A stretch of 64,000 nucleotides of DNA from Mameliella sp. MMSF_3455 (GTDB lineage: Bacteria; Pseudomonadota; Alphaproteobacteria; Rhodobacterales; Rhodobacteraceae), in NCBI RefSeq assembly GCF_030733205.1, contig NZ_JASHJL010000001.1:1-64000 (forward strand), in the 5' to 3' direction. A program made the translations under genes and the position numbers. This document shows, one piece after another, positions 1 to 8,469 of this stretch. The notes beneath the pieces were generated by a model. It did no database searches, was not told where the DNA came from, and saw only the letters and a program-made list of their open reading frames with translations. The first letter of the stretch is position 1. Each line of letters begins with the position of its first letter.

Positions 1-447
1 ATGCAGGATACCCCCGCACCAGGTGCACCCAAACCGTCAGGAACCGTCAAGGAACCGTCAAGGAACCGTCAGTCGCGCGCGAAGGAAAAGAGGTCAGAAA
101 TCATTTCGATCCTGAGCGAGGTCTGCTCACCGATGGTTGCTGAGGAATTCGAGGCGCATCGGCGGGAGATCGGAAATGCGATGACGCCACGCGCCGCTCG
201 AATGACAGTGAAATCGCTTATCGGCCACCATGACCCGGACGCGGTTCTGAATCTCTCTATTCAAAACGGCTGGCGAGGTGTTTTCCCGCACAAAGTCGGC
301 CCCCGCCTCACCACAATCACCGGAGGACTGCGTGATGACAAATCTTCCCGCCGCTATGACGGCCACGATCCCCACGCCGACGCCACAGCACGCCGCATCG
401 CTTTCGCCGCAGGAGCTGGCAGATCACCGTCAGAAGATTGCTTCTGA
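1..447 (+). CDS. Phage replication initiator (O-like), C-terminal part, cut by window edge
   Basis: This is an open frame entering from the left edge and ending at a TGA at 445-447, so the N-terminus lies outside the window. The segment around residues 45-98 (EFEAHRREIG through DPDAVLNLSIQNGWRGVFP) is the kind of C-terminal tail I associate with phage replication-initiation and replisome-organizer proteins, in which NQSIxxGWxGxF-type motifs close a helical domain. Four phased copies of AACCGTCA lie inside this frame (32-71), as the lambda origin iterons lie inside gene O. The next gene starts inside this one at 335, so the last 113 nt are shared; the residues after ~100 are composition-biased and may not matter. 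The function is inferred from motif and position. Confidence 0.55.
   Translation: MQDTPAPGAPKPSGTVKEPSRNRQSRAKEKRSEIISILSEVCSPMVAEEFEAHRREIGNAMTPRAARMTVKSLIGHHDPDAVLNLSIQNGWRGVFPHKVGPRLTTITGGLRDDKSSRRYDGHDPHADATARRIAFAAGAGRSPSEDCF
32..71 (+). repeat. Four phased direct repeats (putative replication iterons)
   Basis: AACCGTCA occurs at 32-39, 42-49, 53-60 and 64-71, with spacings of 10, 11 and 11 bp, close to one helical turn. The last three copies share the longer unit GGAACCGTCA. They lie inside the O-like replication gene, and a possible loader gene follows. That is where lambdoid phages carry their origin iterons. The repeats are directly visible; origin function is an inference. Confidence 0.5.
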
Positions 448-796
448 GGTCGAGGTGGTGCTGAGCGCCTATTTCCAGCCGAACGAGGGCGCAGATATCC
501 GAGCCGCGCAACTGGCTTGGTGGTGCGACGAGCTGCAGGATTGGACGCGCGAGCAGGTCGTTTTCGCCCTGCGTCAGTGGAACCGGGCCAACCCCCGCCG
601 CCGCCCTACGCCTGGGGATATTTCCGGGCTTCTCAAGGAAATCCGCGGGCGCAAGGAGGCAGAACGGATGCGAGCCACAGCGCCGCCACCGGAGCCTGAG
701 AAAGAGCGCGTGTCGAAGGAGCAGGCTGAGGCGATCCTGAAGGATGCTGGTTTCAATGTGCGCCGGTTTCCGAAAGTAGGGGAGGGCGCGGAATGA
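335..796 (+). CDS. Phage replication-module protein, possible helicase-loader analogue
   Basis: This encodes 153 aa. The ATG at 335 was chosen because CGGAGGA lies 8 nt upstream; an in-frame start at 278 has no such site. The middle of the protein (about residues 50-100) is helical with a WWCDELQDWTREQVVFALRQW stretch followed by NPRRRPTPGDISGLL, a pattern common in small phage proteins encoded just after the initiator gene. The C-terminus is charged and basic. It overlaps the upstream gene by 113 nt and the downstream gene by 4 nt (ATGA), so translation is likely coupled. Position right after an O-like gene suggests a P-like loader role, but no catalytic motif is visible. Confidence 0.45.
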   Translation: MTNLPAAMTATIPTPTPQHAASLSPQELADHRQKIASEVEVVLSAYFQPNEGADIRAAQLAWWCDELQDWTREQVVFALRQWNRANPRRRPTPGDISGLLKEIRGRKEAERMRATAPPPEPEKERVSKEQAEAILKDAGFNVRRFPKVGEGAE

Positions 797-942
797 CCCG
801 CTACTGGCTTCACCGTCAGATTGCCGAGAGAAAGGGCATCCTTCCCGCCACATTTTACAATCGCATTAGCCGTGGTTGGTCCCCGCTCCGTGCTGCGACA
901 ACACCACCCCGCCCGTACTTCTACGAATGGTATCCGTCATGA
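793..942 (+). CDS. Small phage protein (49 aa), unknown
   Basis: This short frame starts at an ATGA overlap with the upstream stop and ends at an ATGA overlap with the downstream start. The product begins MTRYWLHRQIAERKGI and continues through a compact basic segment (residues 5-32) that could form a helix-turn-helix, ending in an aromatic tail (PYFYEWYPS). The double start/stop coupling and high GC at third codon positions support expression. I do not recognise a family. Confidence 0.5.
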   Translation: MTRYWLHRQIAERKGILPATFYNRISRGWSPLRAATTPPRPYFYEWYPS

Positions 943-1796
943 CCGTTTCGGCGCTGAAACTCACGGATGCCAGCCGCCTGGGCGCAATGGCCCTCCTGTG
1001 GCTGGACGAGAACGCGGACGATGGCGGTGTGATCCAGGTCGGCCCCAAGCGCCTGTCCGAGGAAATGAACGTCGGCGTGACCTCTGCGAAAAAGACGCTG
1101 GGCGCGCTCATCGACCTCGGGGACATCGAGGTTGTCGAGAAGGGGGCAGGCCGGCGCCCGGCGACGTACAAGGTCATCAACCGGATTTCGCGCAAGATGC
1201 AGGAGCCGAAAGGCCCACCGCAGGCCGCGCCGGAAAAGATCGCATCGACCCCGCGCCCGGAAATGGGCGAAACCATCATCAAGGTCGCGTCCAGGGATTC
1301 CATCCGAGACACCATGCGGTCCGGCGTGGCAACGCTGGCGGAGTTCTGCGCCTGGGCACGGTCGGCTCCGGCAAAGTCGGTCTGCATCTACCATATCGGC
1401 CAGGTCAGCCTTGACCGCCTGTCCTCGCAGGAGCTCGACAGTATCGCGTCCGCCGTCGCAATCATGGCGCAAGGCGGGTTCATCTACCCGGCACAGCACC
1501 CGGTCAAGATCGCCTTCGGGGACAAGAATACCTACACCGCCATGCGCACCGGCGCCGGCCATGTCCCGCGCTCGATCCTGCACAACCGGATTGCTCCGCG
1601 CGACTGGCTGGCGCTCAAGGCCATTTCCGACCGGGCCGCCGCGCAGTCGGCCGCCCGCGCCCTGCGCGATGGTCTGGGCCTGTCCGAACAGGCCGCAACA
1701 GGACTCCTCACCGCCCTGAGCCGCCGCGGTCTCATCGAGCGCGGCCGCAACCTCGCATGGGTCATGAGCGAGCAAGGCCGGGAGCTGCTGCTATGA
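939..1796 (+). CDS. Winged-helix phage protein, unknown role
   Basis: This encodes 285 aa, with an ATG at 939 overlapping the preceding TGA. Residues ~1-80 look like a winged helix (LSEEMNVGVTSAKKTLGALIDLGDIEVVEKG, with recognition-helix and wing spacing). A second HTH-like segment lies at the C-terminus (about 225-280, GLSEQAATGLLTALSRRGLIERG). Between them is a linker and a mixed alpha/beta region. Such two-wHTH proteins occur in phage replication or early-regulatory modules. Its place between replication genes and terminase fits either role. It is coupled to the next gene by ATGA at 1793. Confidence 0.5.
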   Translation: MTVSALKLTDASRLGAMALLWLDENADDGGVIQVGPKRLSEEMNVGVTSAKKTLGALIDLGDIEVVEKGAGRRPATYKVINRISRKMQEPKGPPQAAPEKIASTPRPEMGETIIKVASRDSIRDTMRSGVATLAEFCAWARSAPAKSVCIYHIGQVSLDRLSSQELDSIASAVAIMAQGGFIYPAQHPVKIAFGDKNTYTAMRTGAGHVPRSILHNRIAPRDWLALKAISDRAAAQSAARALRDGLGLSEQAATGLLTALSRRGLIERGRNLAWVMSEQGRELLL

Positions 1797-2128
1797 TCGA
1801 CGTGCCGACATTCGTTCCGCGCAAGTGCCAGGGCGCCTACATCCATTTCGCCCAGAGGGTCGAGCAGCGCCTTCCAGGCATCCCCGCCAAGTTGCTGTGG
1901 CTGAGTATCATCGCCGCCATCGAAAGCGAGCACGATGACGTGACATTCCTCGGGCGCACCTCGCGCGACGGGCGCAGGGCGTGGCTCTGCGATTTCAGGG
2001 AATGCCGGTTCATCACGATCTTCTGCCACACGGCATTCGTTCCGATCACCGTCATCACGGACCCGGCGTTCGTGCTGGCACGCGAAGGGAGACCTCCGCT
2101 CAACGTCAAGGATTACATCCATGCCTGA
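1793..2128 (+). CDS. Hypothetical phage protein (111 aa)
   Basis: The ATG overlaps the stop of the winged-helix gene, and the 3' end overlaps the start of the terminase small subunit by 8 nt. The product has a hydrophobic core segment (LLWLSIIAAIE) and an RRAWLCDFRECRFITIFCHTAF stretch containing three cysteines. No signal peptide or clear domain is recognised. The gene-packed context supports it being real. Confidence 0.5.
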   Translation: MIDVPTFVPRKCQGAYIHFAQRVEQRLPGIPAKLLWLSIIAAIESEHDDVTFLGRTSRDGRRAWLCDFRECRFITIFCHTAFVPITVITDPAFVLAREGRPPLNVKDYIHA

Positions 2129-2669
2129 CCGTGACGAAAAGGGGCGCTGGCTTGTCGGGCACGGGCAACCTGGGCCGGGCCGACGACCTGTCTACAACGA
2201 AGGCCTGAACAAGATCGCCTATCAGTTGGCGCTGGCAGGGAAGACGAACGAGGAAATCGCTGAGGTTTTCGGAGTGTCGGTCAAGGTGCTCTATGACTGG
2301 CAAGCGCAATACATCGCTTTTCGTGATGCATTGCACCGTGGTCGCACAATCGCTGATGGCGAGGCTGCGGAGTCTGCGCACATCGCGGTTTGCGGCGGCA
2401 TCATTCGTGAGCAGCGGACATATAGGGATTCCGAAGGAAATATCCTGAAAACCGTCGAGGTGGTGAAGGAGGTTCCTCCTGACGCCAACGCGGCCCTGAA
2501 ATGGCTTGAGCGCCGGCAGCGCGGCATGTGGTCCGGTGAGGATGGCCAGCCCGTGCGTGGTGAGCATGACGAGCCGGTCAACTTGGCAGACATGCCCGAC
2601 GACGAATTGCGCGAACGCCTTGAAATGTACCGGCGCCGCCGGGAGAGCGAGAAGGGAGAGACTTCATGA
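2121..2669 (+). CDS. Terminase small subunit
   Basis: This encodes 182 aa. Residues ~27-62 contain a helix-turn-helix of the small-terminase type (AGKTNEEIAEVFGVSVKVLYDW), used to bind pac/cos DNA. A conserved acidic/aromatic middle part (DANAALKWLERRQRGMW) is typical of small terminases from proteobacterial podo- and siphoviruses. The charged C-terminal tail (ELRERLEMYRRRRESEKGE) would contact the large subunit. It lies two genes upstream of the large subunit. Confidence 0.85.
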   Translation: MPDRDEKGRWLVGHGQPGPGRRPVYNEGLNKIAYQLALAGKTNEEIAEVFGVSVKVLYDWQAQYIAFRDALHRGRTIADGEAAESAHIAVCGGIIREQRTYRDSEGNILKTVEVVKEVPPDANAALKWLERRQRGMWSGEDGQPVRGEHDEPVNLADMPDDELRERLEMYRRRRESEKGETS

Positions 2670-3136
2670 TGCGTGGTTTTCTCAGGGCGTTCTTTGGATT
2701 GTCGATGGGGGCGCAGAGCGAAGCGTCGAGCGGTGATAGTCGACCAGACACCGGAAACGCCGGTACAGATTCGGTCAAGAAAGCGGCAGACCTCCTGCTA
2801 TGCCCGGTGATCTTCGCCAATGGCGAGGACGACGACTCTTACGGCTACGCGGCATGGGTTCGCCAGGATGGCCCGGTGATGTTTGATGACCGGGTGTTCC
2901 ATCCAGGCGAGCAGATGGTGATCGAGGGCCGAAAGATGCTGTTCCAGCGCGGCGTCAGGATGGTCGACCGTGAGACTGGCGAGCTGATGACGCAGCTGGG
3001 AGGTGGCTTCGACGCCTTGACGGTGCCGGTCAAGACTGGGACGCCTGATAGCCAGGAGGATGTTTTCCTGATCGTCAGGCACTGCAATCTCGACATGGCC
3101 AATGGCATCGCCTGGACAAACCCGAAAATGATGTGA
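2666..3136 (+). CDS. Hypothetical phage protein between terminase subunits
   Basis: This encodes 156 aa, with the start overlapping the small-terminase stop. The N-terminus (MMRGFLRAFFGLSMG) is weakly hydrophobic. The rest is a soluble beta-rich domain (DGPVMFDDRVFHPGEQMVIEG, DVFLIVRHC). It sits between the two terminase genes, 6 nt before the large subunit, so it is co-expressed with packaging functions. I do not recognise the family. Confidence 0.6.
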   Translation: MMRGFLRAFFGLSMGAQSEASSGDSRPDTGNAGTDSVKKAADLLLCPVIFANGEDDDSYGYAAWVRQDGPVMFDDRVFHPGEQMVIEGRKMLFQRGVRMVDRETGELMTQLGGGFDALTVPVKTGTPDSQEDVFLIVRHCNLDMANGIAWTNPKMM

Positions 3137-3142
3137 CCCCGC

Positions 3143-4669
3143 ATGATGCACACTCGGCTTGCCTCCGAGGAGGAAATGCTGGCAGACGAGGAGGACCGCC
3201 GGGCATCCCAGCGGTCCTTTCTTCGCTTCTACCAGCGCATGACCGGGTTCGAGCCGCCGGCGCACGTCCGCTTAGCCTGCAAGCTGGGACAGGCCCTCGA
3301 AGAGGACAAGGTAGACCGCGCGATGGTGTTCATGCCGCCGCGGCACGCCAAGACGACCCTGTTTAGCCACCTGTTGCCGTCCTGGATCATGGGGCGCCAC
3401 CCGACCAGCGCAATCATGGGCGTGGCGCACACCGACCGCTACGGCAAGAAGATCGGCGGCCGTGTGCGTGGCTACATGCGCAAGCAGGAATGGCCCTGGC
3501 CAGAGGTCTATCTTTCTGACGACACCGCTGCGAAGGAAGCATTCGCGACCCCGCAGGGCGGCGAATACAACGCCTTCGGCATGTTCGGAGGCAACCAACA
3601 CGGCAACCCTGCCGAATGGCTGTTCATGGACGACATCATCAAGGGCCGGAAGATCGCCCTGTCGCCTCACATGCGGGACGAAGCATGGGAGACGTACCGC
3701 ACCGACCTCCTGTCCCGCCTGCAGGGACGCCGCAAGCAGCTGATGATCTTCACGCGCTGGCACATGGATGACCCGGCGGGCCGGATCCTGCCGGAAGGCT
3801 ATGACGGGCGCAGCGGATGGGTCCGCGATCGAGAGACGGGCGAGGCCTGGTACGTCCTGTCGCTGGCCGCCGTGGCCGAGCATGAGAATGATCCCTTGGG
3901 GCGCGCGAAGGGGGATTGGCTGTGGCCGGATCAATTCGGGGAGGCCCAGCTTGGCGGCATGCGTGCCCGCGGAGGATGGGTCTGGTCCGCGCTCTACCAG
4001 CAGCGCCCGAGCCCCGAGGAAGGTCTCATGTTCTCGCCAGACCATATCCAGCGCTACAACCCGCGCAACCTCGACCCGCTGCGCCTGCAAATCTACATCA
4101 GCAGTGACTACGCGGTCACGAGCGAGGCCGGATCGCCGAACCCGGATTACACCGTCCACATGGTCTGGGGCGTGGATGAGGAATCCAACATCTACCTCCT
4201 CGACATGTGGCGGGGCCGTACGACGTCCGATGTCTGGGTGAGCGAGTGGATTCGCCTGGTCAAGAAATGGAAACCCCTGCGCGCGGTGGAAGAGGCAGGG
4301 CAGATCATGTCCGGCGTCGGACCGTTCCTCAAGATGATGATGCGCAAGGAGAGCGTCCACGTCTTTAGAACGCAGATGACCAGCAGCACCAGCAAGGAAC
4401 AGCGCGCGCACGCTCTGTTGGGTATGGGGCAACTGGGCAAACTGTTCCTGCCTCAGCGGGACAAGGTGCGAAAATCCTTCCTGTCCGACCTCGACGCATT
4501 CGAGCAAGAGTTGATGCAGTTCCCGACTGCGCCGCACGACGACACGGTTGATGCCGCGACCTTGTTTGGCCGGTTCCTGGATAAGGTGCTGGAAGGCGAA
4601 CCGCCGCCGCCGAAAGGTTCGCCGCACGGGGAGTCCCTGGATGATCTATTCTCACGTCACAACCGCTGA
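3143..4669 (+). CDS. Terminase large subunit
   Basis: This encodes 508 aa, the usual length for a TerL. The N-terminal ATPase has a Walker A-type loop MPPRHAKTT (residues 64-72) of the PPRHxKT class, and a Walker B WLFMDDII with the acidic pair at about 163-164. The C-terminal RNase H-like nuclease has the first aspartate in ISSDYAV (around residue 328) and a later HDDTVDAATLFGRFLD motif that supplies metal ligands. The protein translocates DNA into the prohead and cuts it. It lies just ahead of the portal gene, the standard packaging order. Confidence 0.95.
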   Translation: MMHTRLASEEEMLADEEDRRASQRSFLRFYQRMTGFEPPAHVRLACKLGQALEEDKVDRAMVFMPPRHAKTTLFSHLLPSWIMGRHPTSAIMGVAHTDRYGKKIGGRVRGYMRKQEWPWPEVYLSDDTAAKEAFATPQGGEYNAFGMFGGNQHGNPAEWLFMDDIIKGRKIALSPHMRDEAWETYRTDLLSRLQGRRKQLMIFTRWHMDDPAGRILPEGYDGRSGWVRDRETGEAWYVLSLAAVAEHENDPLGRAKGDWLWPDQFGEAQLGGMRARGGWVWSALYQQRPSPEEGLMFSPDHIQRYNPRNLDPLRLQIYISSDYAVTSEAGSPNPDYTVHMVWGVDEESNIYLLDMWRGRTTSDVWVSEWIRLVKKWKPLRAVEEAGQIMSGVGPFLKMMMRKESVHVFRTQMTSSTSKEQRAHALLGMGQLGKLFLPQRDKVRKSFLSDLDAFEQELMQFPTAPHDDTVDAATLFGRFLDKVLEGEPPPPKGSPHGESLDDLFSRHNR

Positions 4670-4686
4670 CGACCAGGGGCGAGAGC

Positions 4687-5037
4687 ATGGCCAATCTCTA
4701 CATCACGGAATATGCACACTTCGGCGCGCTGCAAGCGAGGACAGGGCGCGGTGGTGGCGCCTTCGACGCTATCCCATTGGCGCGCGAGCCTGCCTCAGTG
4801 GAGCAGAAGGTTGCTTTCACGTCCGCCATCAGCGCCGCCGCCTTCGGATCGACCACAACGCTTGTGCGTCTCGTTGCGGACGCTGGTTGCCACATCAAGA
4901 TCACGCCGGCGGCGACGGTCTTGAATGACGGTGCAACCGCCGCGACAGCCGCGCACCAGTATATCCCGTCCGGCGCCGTGGAATGGCGCGCGGTCTCGCC
5001 CGGCGACGTCTTGAGCGTCTACGACGGGACAACCTGA
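4687..5037 (+). CDS. Small phage structural-module protein, unknown
   Basis: This encodes 116 aa. The product starts MANLYITEYAHFGALQ and continues as an alanine/threonine-rich beta protein (KVAFTSAISAAAFGSTTTLVRLVADAG, KITPAATVLNDG). Short proteins of this type are found between terminase and portal in several proteobacterial podoviruses and may decorate the head, but I cannot name a family. The stop overlaps the portal start by one base (TGATG). Confidence 0.6.
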   Translation: MANLYITEYAHFGALQARTGRGGGAFDAIPLAREPASVEQKVAFTSAISAAAFGSTTTLVRLVADAGCHIKITPAATVLNDGATAATAAHQYIPSGAVEWRAVSPGDVLSVYDGTT

Positions 5038-7334
5038 TGGATGATCGCAGAGAGGTCGTCAGCGCTTTCGCTGCAACGGTGGATGGCAATGAGGCGGTTC
5101 CCTACGAACCCGCCACGGAAGACCTGCCCGACATTGATGACCCCGAGACGCCAGAGGACGCCGAGGCCAAGGGCGCCCATGAGGAATGGAAATTCTGGGA
5201 CGGCCAGATCACGGCGGGCCTGACCTATGAGAACCGCTGGCGCATGGAGGCCGAGGAATGCGAAGCCTCCTATTTCGGCCCCGACAATGACCCGGGCCGG
5301 GGTGGTGACCGTGACTCCGGCAAGAGCGAAAACCAGATCACCGACAAGACGGCCCTGATCCACGCGAACATCGACGTGCTGGCGCCGCTGGTCTATTCCG
5401 AGACACCGCAGCCGGTGGTGCGCCGCCGGTTCTACGGCGATGGAAAGGTGGACGAGACCGGGCTGATGGCCGCCGAGGTCGGGCAGCGGTTCGCAAACTA
5501 CCTTCTGGACACCACGGATTTCGACGTCCCGATGATGAACGCGCGCAACGACTGGCTGATTGCCGGCCGCGCCACGGCGCGCGTGCTCTATAAGGCCCGC
5601 TTCGAGACGGTTACCGAGGTCGTGCAGCGCCCGCATCCGCGGTTCCCCGGGGTCACCATCCCCGAGGAGGTGACCAGCGAAAAGAAGACCGGCGAGGAGG
5701 TTCTGCCGCGCGCGACCGAGTGGCGCCGGTTCCTCTGTGCTCCGGCGTCGAGCTGGGATGAAATGCCCTGGGTGGCCGTCGAGGTGCCCATGACGCGCAC
5801 CAAGGTTTCCAAGCGGTTCGGTCAGGATGTCGCCGACCAGATGTCCTTTGACACGCCCGGCATGAAGGACAAGGCGCGCGGGATGCGCGACGACGAAGAC
5901 GACGGGTTTTCGAGTGTCATGCCCATCAACGAGACCGGCGCCCGCGCCCGCAGCCCGTTCGACACGGCGATGGTCTGGGAAATCTGGTCAGCCGAGACGC
6001 AAGAGGTGATCTGGTGGTCGGCCAATTACAACAACGGCGTGCTCGACAAGCGCCCGGACATCCTGGGCCTTGAGCGGTTCTATCCGTTCCCGCGCCCGCT
6101 GACGGCGACGGTGAAGGGGCAGAGCCTGACCCCGCGCCCGGACATCAAGTATTACGAGCAGCGCGCCGACGAAATCGACCTGGCCACCAAGAAGATGAAG
6201 GTCATCCTCGACGCTCTGTCCGTCTCTGGCCTGTTCCCGGGCGACATGCAGCAGGAGGTGAAGAAACTCCTGAACGGCAAGAACGAAATGATCCCGGTGT
6301 CGGCTTGGCTGCAGTTCATCGAAAAAGGCGGATCGCTGAACCTCATCCAGTGGCTACCAATCGAGGCGATGATCAAAGCGGTGCAAGCGCTGTCCACCAT
6401 GCGCCGCGAGGCGAAAGACGCCATGTTCGAGGCATCCGGCGTGTCCGACGTCATGCGCGCATCCACGGATCCCAGCGAGACTGCCACGGCCCAGAAGATC
6501 AAGGGTCGCTATGCTGGCTTGCGCCTGTCGGACAAGCAGCGCCGCATGGCCATTTTCGCGCTCGAAACCCTGCAGATCATGATGGAAATCGGGCTTGAGC
6601 ACTTCGACACCCAGACCATCGCCGACATCACCGGGCTCGATCTGCCCATGACCCGGGCGGAACGCGAAGCCATCGCCATGCAGGCGCAGCTGGCCCAACA
6701 GCAGTTCCAGCAGGACATGCAGATGTACGACCAGCTGCAGCAACTTGCCGCCGCCGGCGTCCAGTTCGGCCAGATGCCACCCGCGCCCACGCCGCCGCCG
6801 GACATCGAGATTCCGAAGACCTCCTACGAAGAGGTGCATGACCGCCTGCGCAGCGACTTCGGTCGCAAGATAACGATCAACATCGAGACGCAATCGACCA
6901 TCCTCGCCGACGAGCAAGCCGACAAGGAGGCGCGCATCGAGTTCCTTGGCGCATTCTCGCAGTTCGTCCAGCAGCTTGCGCCCATGATGCAGTCCGGCGT
7001 CTTCGACATGAAGACTGCCAAGGAGCTGTTGCTCTTCGGCGTGCGCGGGTTCCCGAAGTCCCGCACGCTGGAATCCATGATCGCCGCACTGCCGGATGAG
7101 CCACAAGGTCAAGAGCAGCAGGAAGATACACAGGTGACCGTCGCCAAGATCCGCGCCGAGGTGGATAAGGAAATCGAGGCGATGCAGCAGGCCAACAACG
7201 ACAAGGAGCGTGCGCACGAGAAGGAAATCGAGCGCATGAAGATTGGTGGCGACTTGGTGAGCAAGGCGGCGGATGCCATGACCGACCAGGGCGAGCCGCC
7301 CGAGGCACCACAGGCACAGGGAGCGGAAGCATGA
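5037..7334 (+). CDS. Portal protein
   Basis: This encodes 765 aa; the ATG at 5037 overlaps the previous stop. The size and position match the large portals of P22-like podoviruses, which keep a long C-terminal helical barrel. The core contains a WKFWDGQITAGLTYENRWRMEAEE helix, an ALIHANIDVLAPLVYSETPQPVVRRR wing segment and a long central beta/alpha region. From about residue 540 onward the sequence is strongly helical and Gln/Met-rich (QAQLAQQQFQQDMQMYDQLQQ), with a predicted coiled coil near the C-terminus (KIRAEVDKEIEAMQQANNDK). It forms the dodecameric DNA gate between head and tail. Confidence 0.88.
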   Translation: MDDRREVVSAFAATVDGNEAVPYEPATEDLPDIDDPETPEDAEAKGAHEEWKFWDGQITAGLTYENRWRMEAEECEASYFGPDNDPGRGGDRDSGKSENQITDKTALIHANIDVLAPLVYSETPQPVVRRRFYGDGKVDETGLMAAEVGQRFANYLLDTTDFDVPMMNARNDWLIAGRATARVLYKARFETVTEVVQRPHPRFPGVTIPEEVTSEKKTGEEVLPRATEWRRFLCAPASSWDEMPWVAVEVPMTRTKVSKRFGQDVADQMSFDTPGMKDKARGMRDDEDDGFSSVMPINETGARARSPFDTAMVWEIWSAETQEVIWWSANYNNGVLDKRPDILGLERFYPFPRPLTATVKGQSLTPRPDIKYYEQRADEIDLATKKMKVILDALSVSGLFPGDMQQEVKKLLNGKNEMIPVSAWLQFIEKGGSLNLIQWLPIEAMIKAVQALSTMRREAKDAMFEASGVSDVMRASTDPSETATAQKIKGRYAGLRLSDKQRRMAIFALETLQIMMEIGLEHFDTQTIADITGLDLPMTRAEREAIAMQAQLAQQQFQQDMQMYDQLQQLAAAGVQFGQMPPAPTPPPDIEIPKTSYEEVHDRLRSDFGRKITINIETQSTILADEQADKEARIEFLGAFSQFVQQLAPMMQSGVFDMKTAKELLLFGVRGFPKSRTLESMIAALPDEPQGQEQQEDTQVTVAKIRAEVDKEIEAMQQANNDKERAHEKEIERMKIGGDLVSKAADAMTDQGEPPEAPQAQGAEA

Positions 7335-7909
7335 AGAACGTCGCAGGGCAGGGCGATGTGCCTATGAGGTCGCCAACCAGCGTGCAGGCCCCGCACCAGG
7401 TCAGCGATACCGCGCAAGGCATCCTCGACCGGTTCTTTGCCGGCGCCGGGGGGCAGACAGCACCGGTGGCGACGCCGGGCGCGCCTGCGCAGACCACAGA
7501 GCAGCCGACAGCCAATGTCAGCGATCCCGCAAGCCCATACGCAGCGCAGCCACAGCCAAGTGCGCAGGACATGTCTGGGTGGCGGGGTCTGATCGCGCAA
7601 CTCCCACAAGCCCCTCACGGACTCGACAAGGAGGCCCGTGACCAATTCTATTCCGGCCAGGGCTTCATCGGGACTGTGGCACGGATCGACCAACTCATGC
7701 AGGCTATTGGCCGTGATTGGGAGCCGCCTGAGAAAATGATAGCGGCCATGCAGCGCGAAGCGGCGCAGAGAGGGTACACCACGCAGCCGGTCACTACAGG
7801 GCCCGCGCCGGTGGTCACCAACCTGAATTATGCCGCCCCGGGCCATTCTGCGCCGGAAGCCGTCCAGCCGCCCGTTTTCTCGATCCTAGACATGATTGGG
7901 GAGAGATAA
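7331..7909 (+). CDS. Proline/alanine-rich phage protein, unknown
   Basis: This encodes 192 aa, coupled to the portal gene by an ATGA overlap. Residues 1-85 are low-complexity (Pro, Ala, Gln, Thr). A short helical domain follows (GWRGLIAQLPQAPHGLDKEARDQFYSGQGFIGTVARIDQLMQAIG, about 88-135), then another disordered tail. Position between portal and scaffold suggests a head-assembly or ejected accessory protein, but nothing identifies it firmly. Confidence 0.55.
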   Translation: MKNVAGQGDVPMRSPTSVQAPHQVSDTAQGILDRFFAGAGGQTAPVATPGAPAQTTEQPTANVSDPASPYAAQPQPSAQDMSGWRGLIAQLPQAPHGLDKEARDQFYSGQGFIGTVARIDQLMQAIGRDWEPPEKMIAAMQREAAQRGYTTQPVTTGPAPVVTNLNYAAPGHSAPEAVQPPVFSILDMIGER

Positions 7910-7912
7910 CCC

Positions 7913-7948
7913 ATGCCGATTTTCCACAAGAAGCCCGTCGAGGTGTGA
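7913..7948 (+). other. 11-codon ORF, probable detached N-terminus of the next gene
   Basis: ATG at 7913 with a GGGGAGAG site upstream encodes MPIFHKKPVEV and stops at 7946-7948. Phage proteins that begin with a KKPVxVEAMxY-type sequence are common. The next gene begins in the -1 frame with TSMRYEMD. Joining the two by a -1 shift at GGTGTGA gives KKPVEVVTSMRYE, close to that motif. This is either a split N-terminus or a coupled mini-leader. Confidence 0.4.
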
Positions 7949-8469
7949 CGTCGATGCGCTACGAAATGGACGCTGACCGGCACGCCGCCATTTTCGGCGC
8001 GCCTGACCCCATCGAGACCAGCGGGCCGGGCCGGTCCCGCAAATGCCGGTCCTGTGGTGGCTGGCACCGCCTCGACCAGCCTTGGCCGCACAACTGCCGC
8101 CGTCCCGCGCCGCCGCGCAACCCGGATCTGGCAACGCCGCGCGTGGCGCCGCCGTTCGAGCCGTTCAAGACCGGCGTGACTGAGACGGCAGAGGTGATTC
8201 AGTCACGGAACGACAAGCGCGAGTACATGCGGAAGCATGACCTGGTTGAATACGACGAGGGTGTGCGAAGCGAAACCGACCACTGGACCTATGAGCGCGA
8301 GCAGGAGCGCGAGGTCGCCCAGCTGATCGCTGATGTCTCGCAGACCGACACCGAGTACCTGTCCAACCGGGCCGGGTTCGACGTAACAAACCTAGAGCGC
8401 GTTGACGACCGGGGCTCCTTGGACGACGGAACAGACATCGAGGCATCCGACATCGAGGTAATCGAATGA
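7945..8469 (+). CDS. Zinc-ribbon phage protein, unknown
   Basis: This encodes 174 aa from a GTG at 7945; the first internal ATG is at residue 4. A possible metal site, CRSCGGWHRLDQPWPHNC, lies at about residues 34-51. Downstream it is acidic and helical with EYMRKHDLVEYDEG, a segment seen in phage proteins encoded near scaffold genes. The start overlaps the stop of an 11-codon ORF (GTGTGA) that seems to hold the original N-terminus. It overlaps the next gene by 4 nt. Confidence 0.6.
   Translation: MTSMRYEMDADRHAAIFGAPDPIETSGPGRSRKCRSCGGWHRLDQPWPHNCRRPAPPRNPDLATPRVAPPFEPFKTGVTETAEVIQSRNDKREYMRKHDLVEYDEGVRSETDHWTYEREQEREVAQLIADVSQTDTEYLSNRAGFDVTNLERVDDRGSLDDGTDIEASDIEVIE

Noticed and set aside
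3272-4627. 451-aa ORF on the minus strand
   Set aside because: It is antisense to the terminase large subunit, whose motifs are clear. The long frame is a by-product of high GC codon bias.
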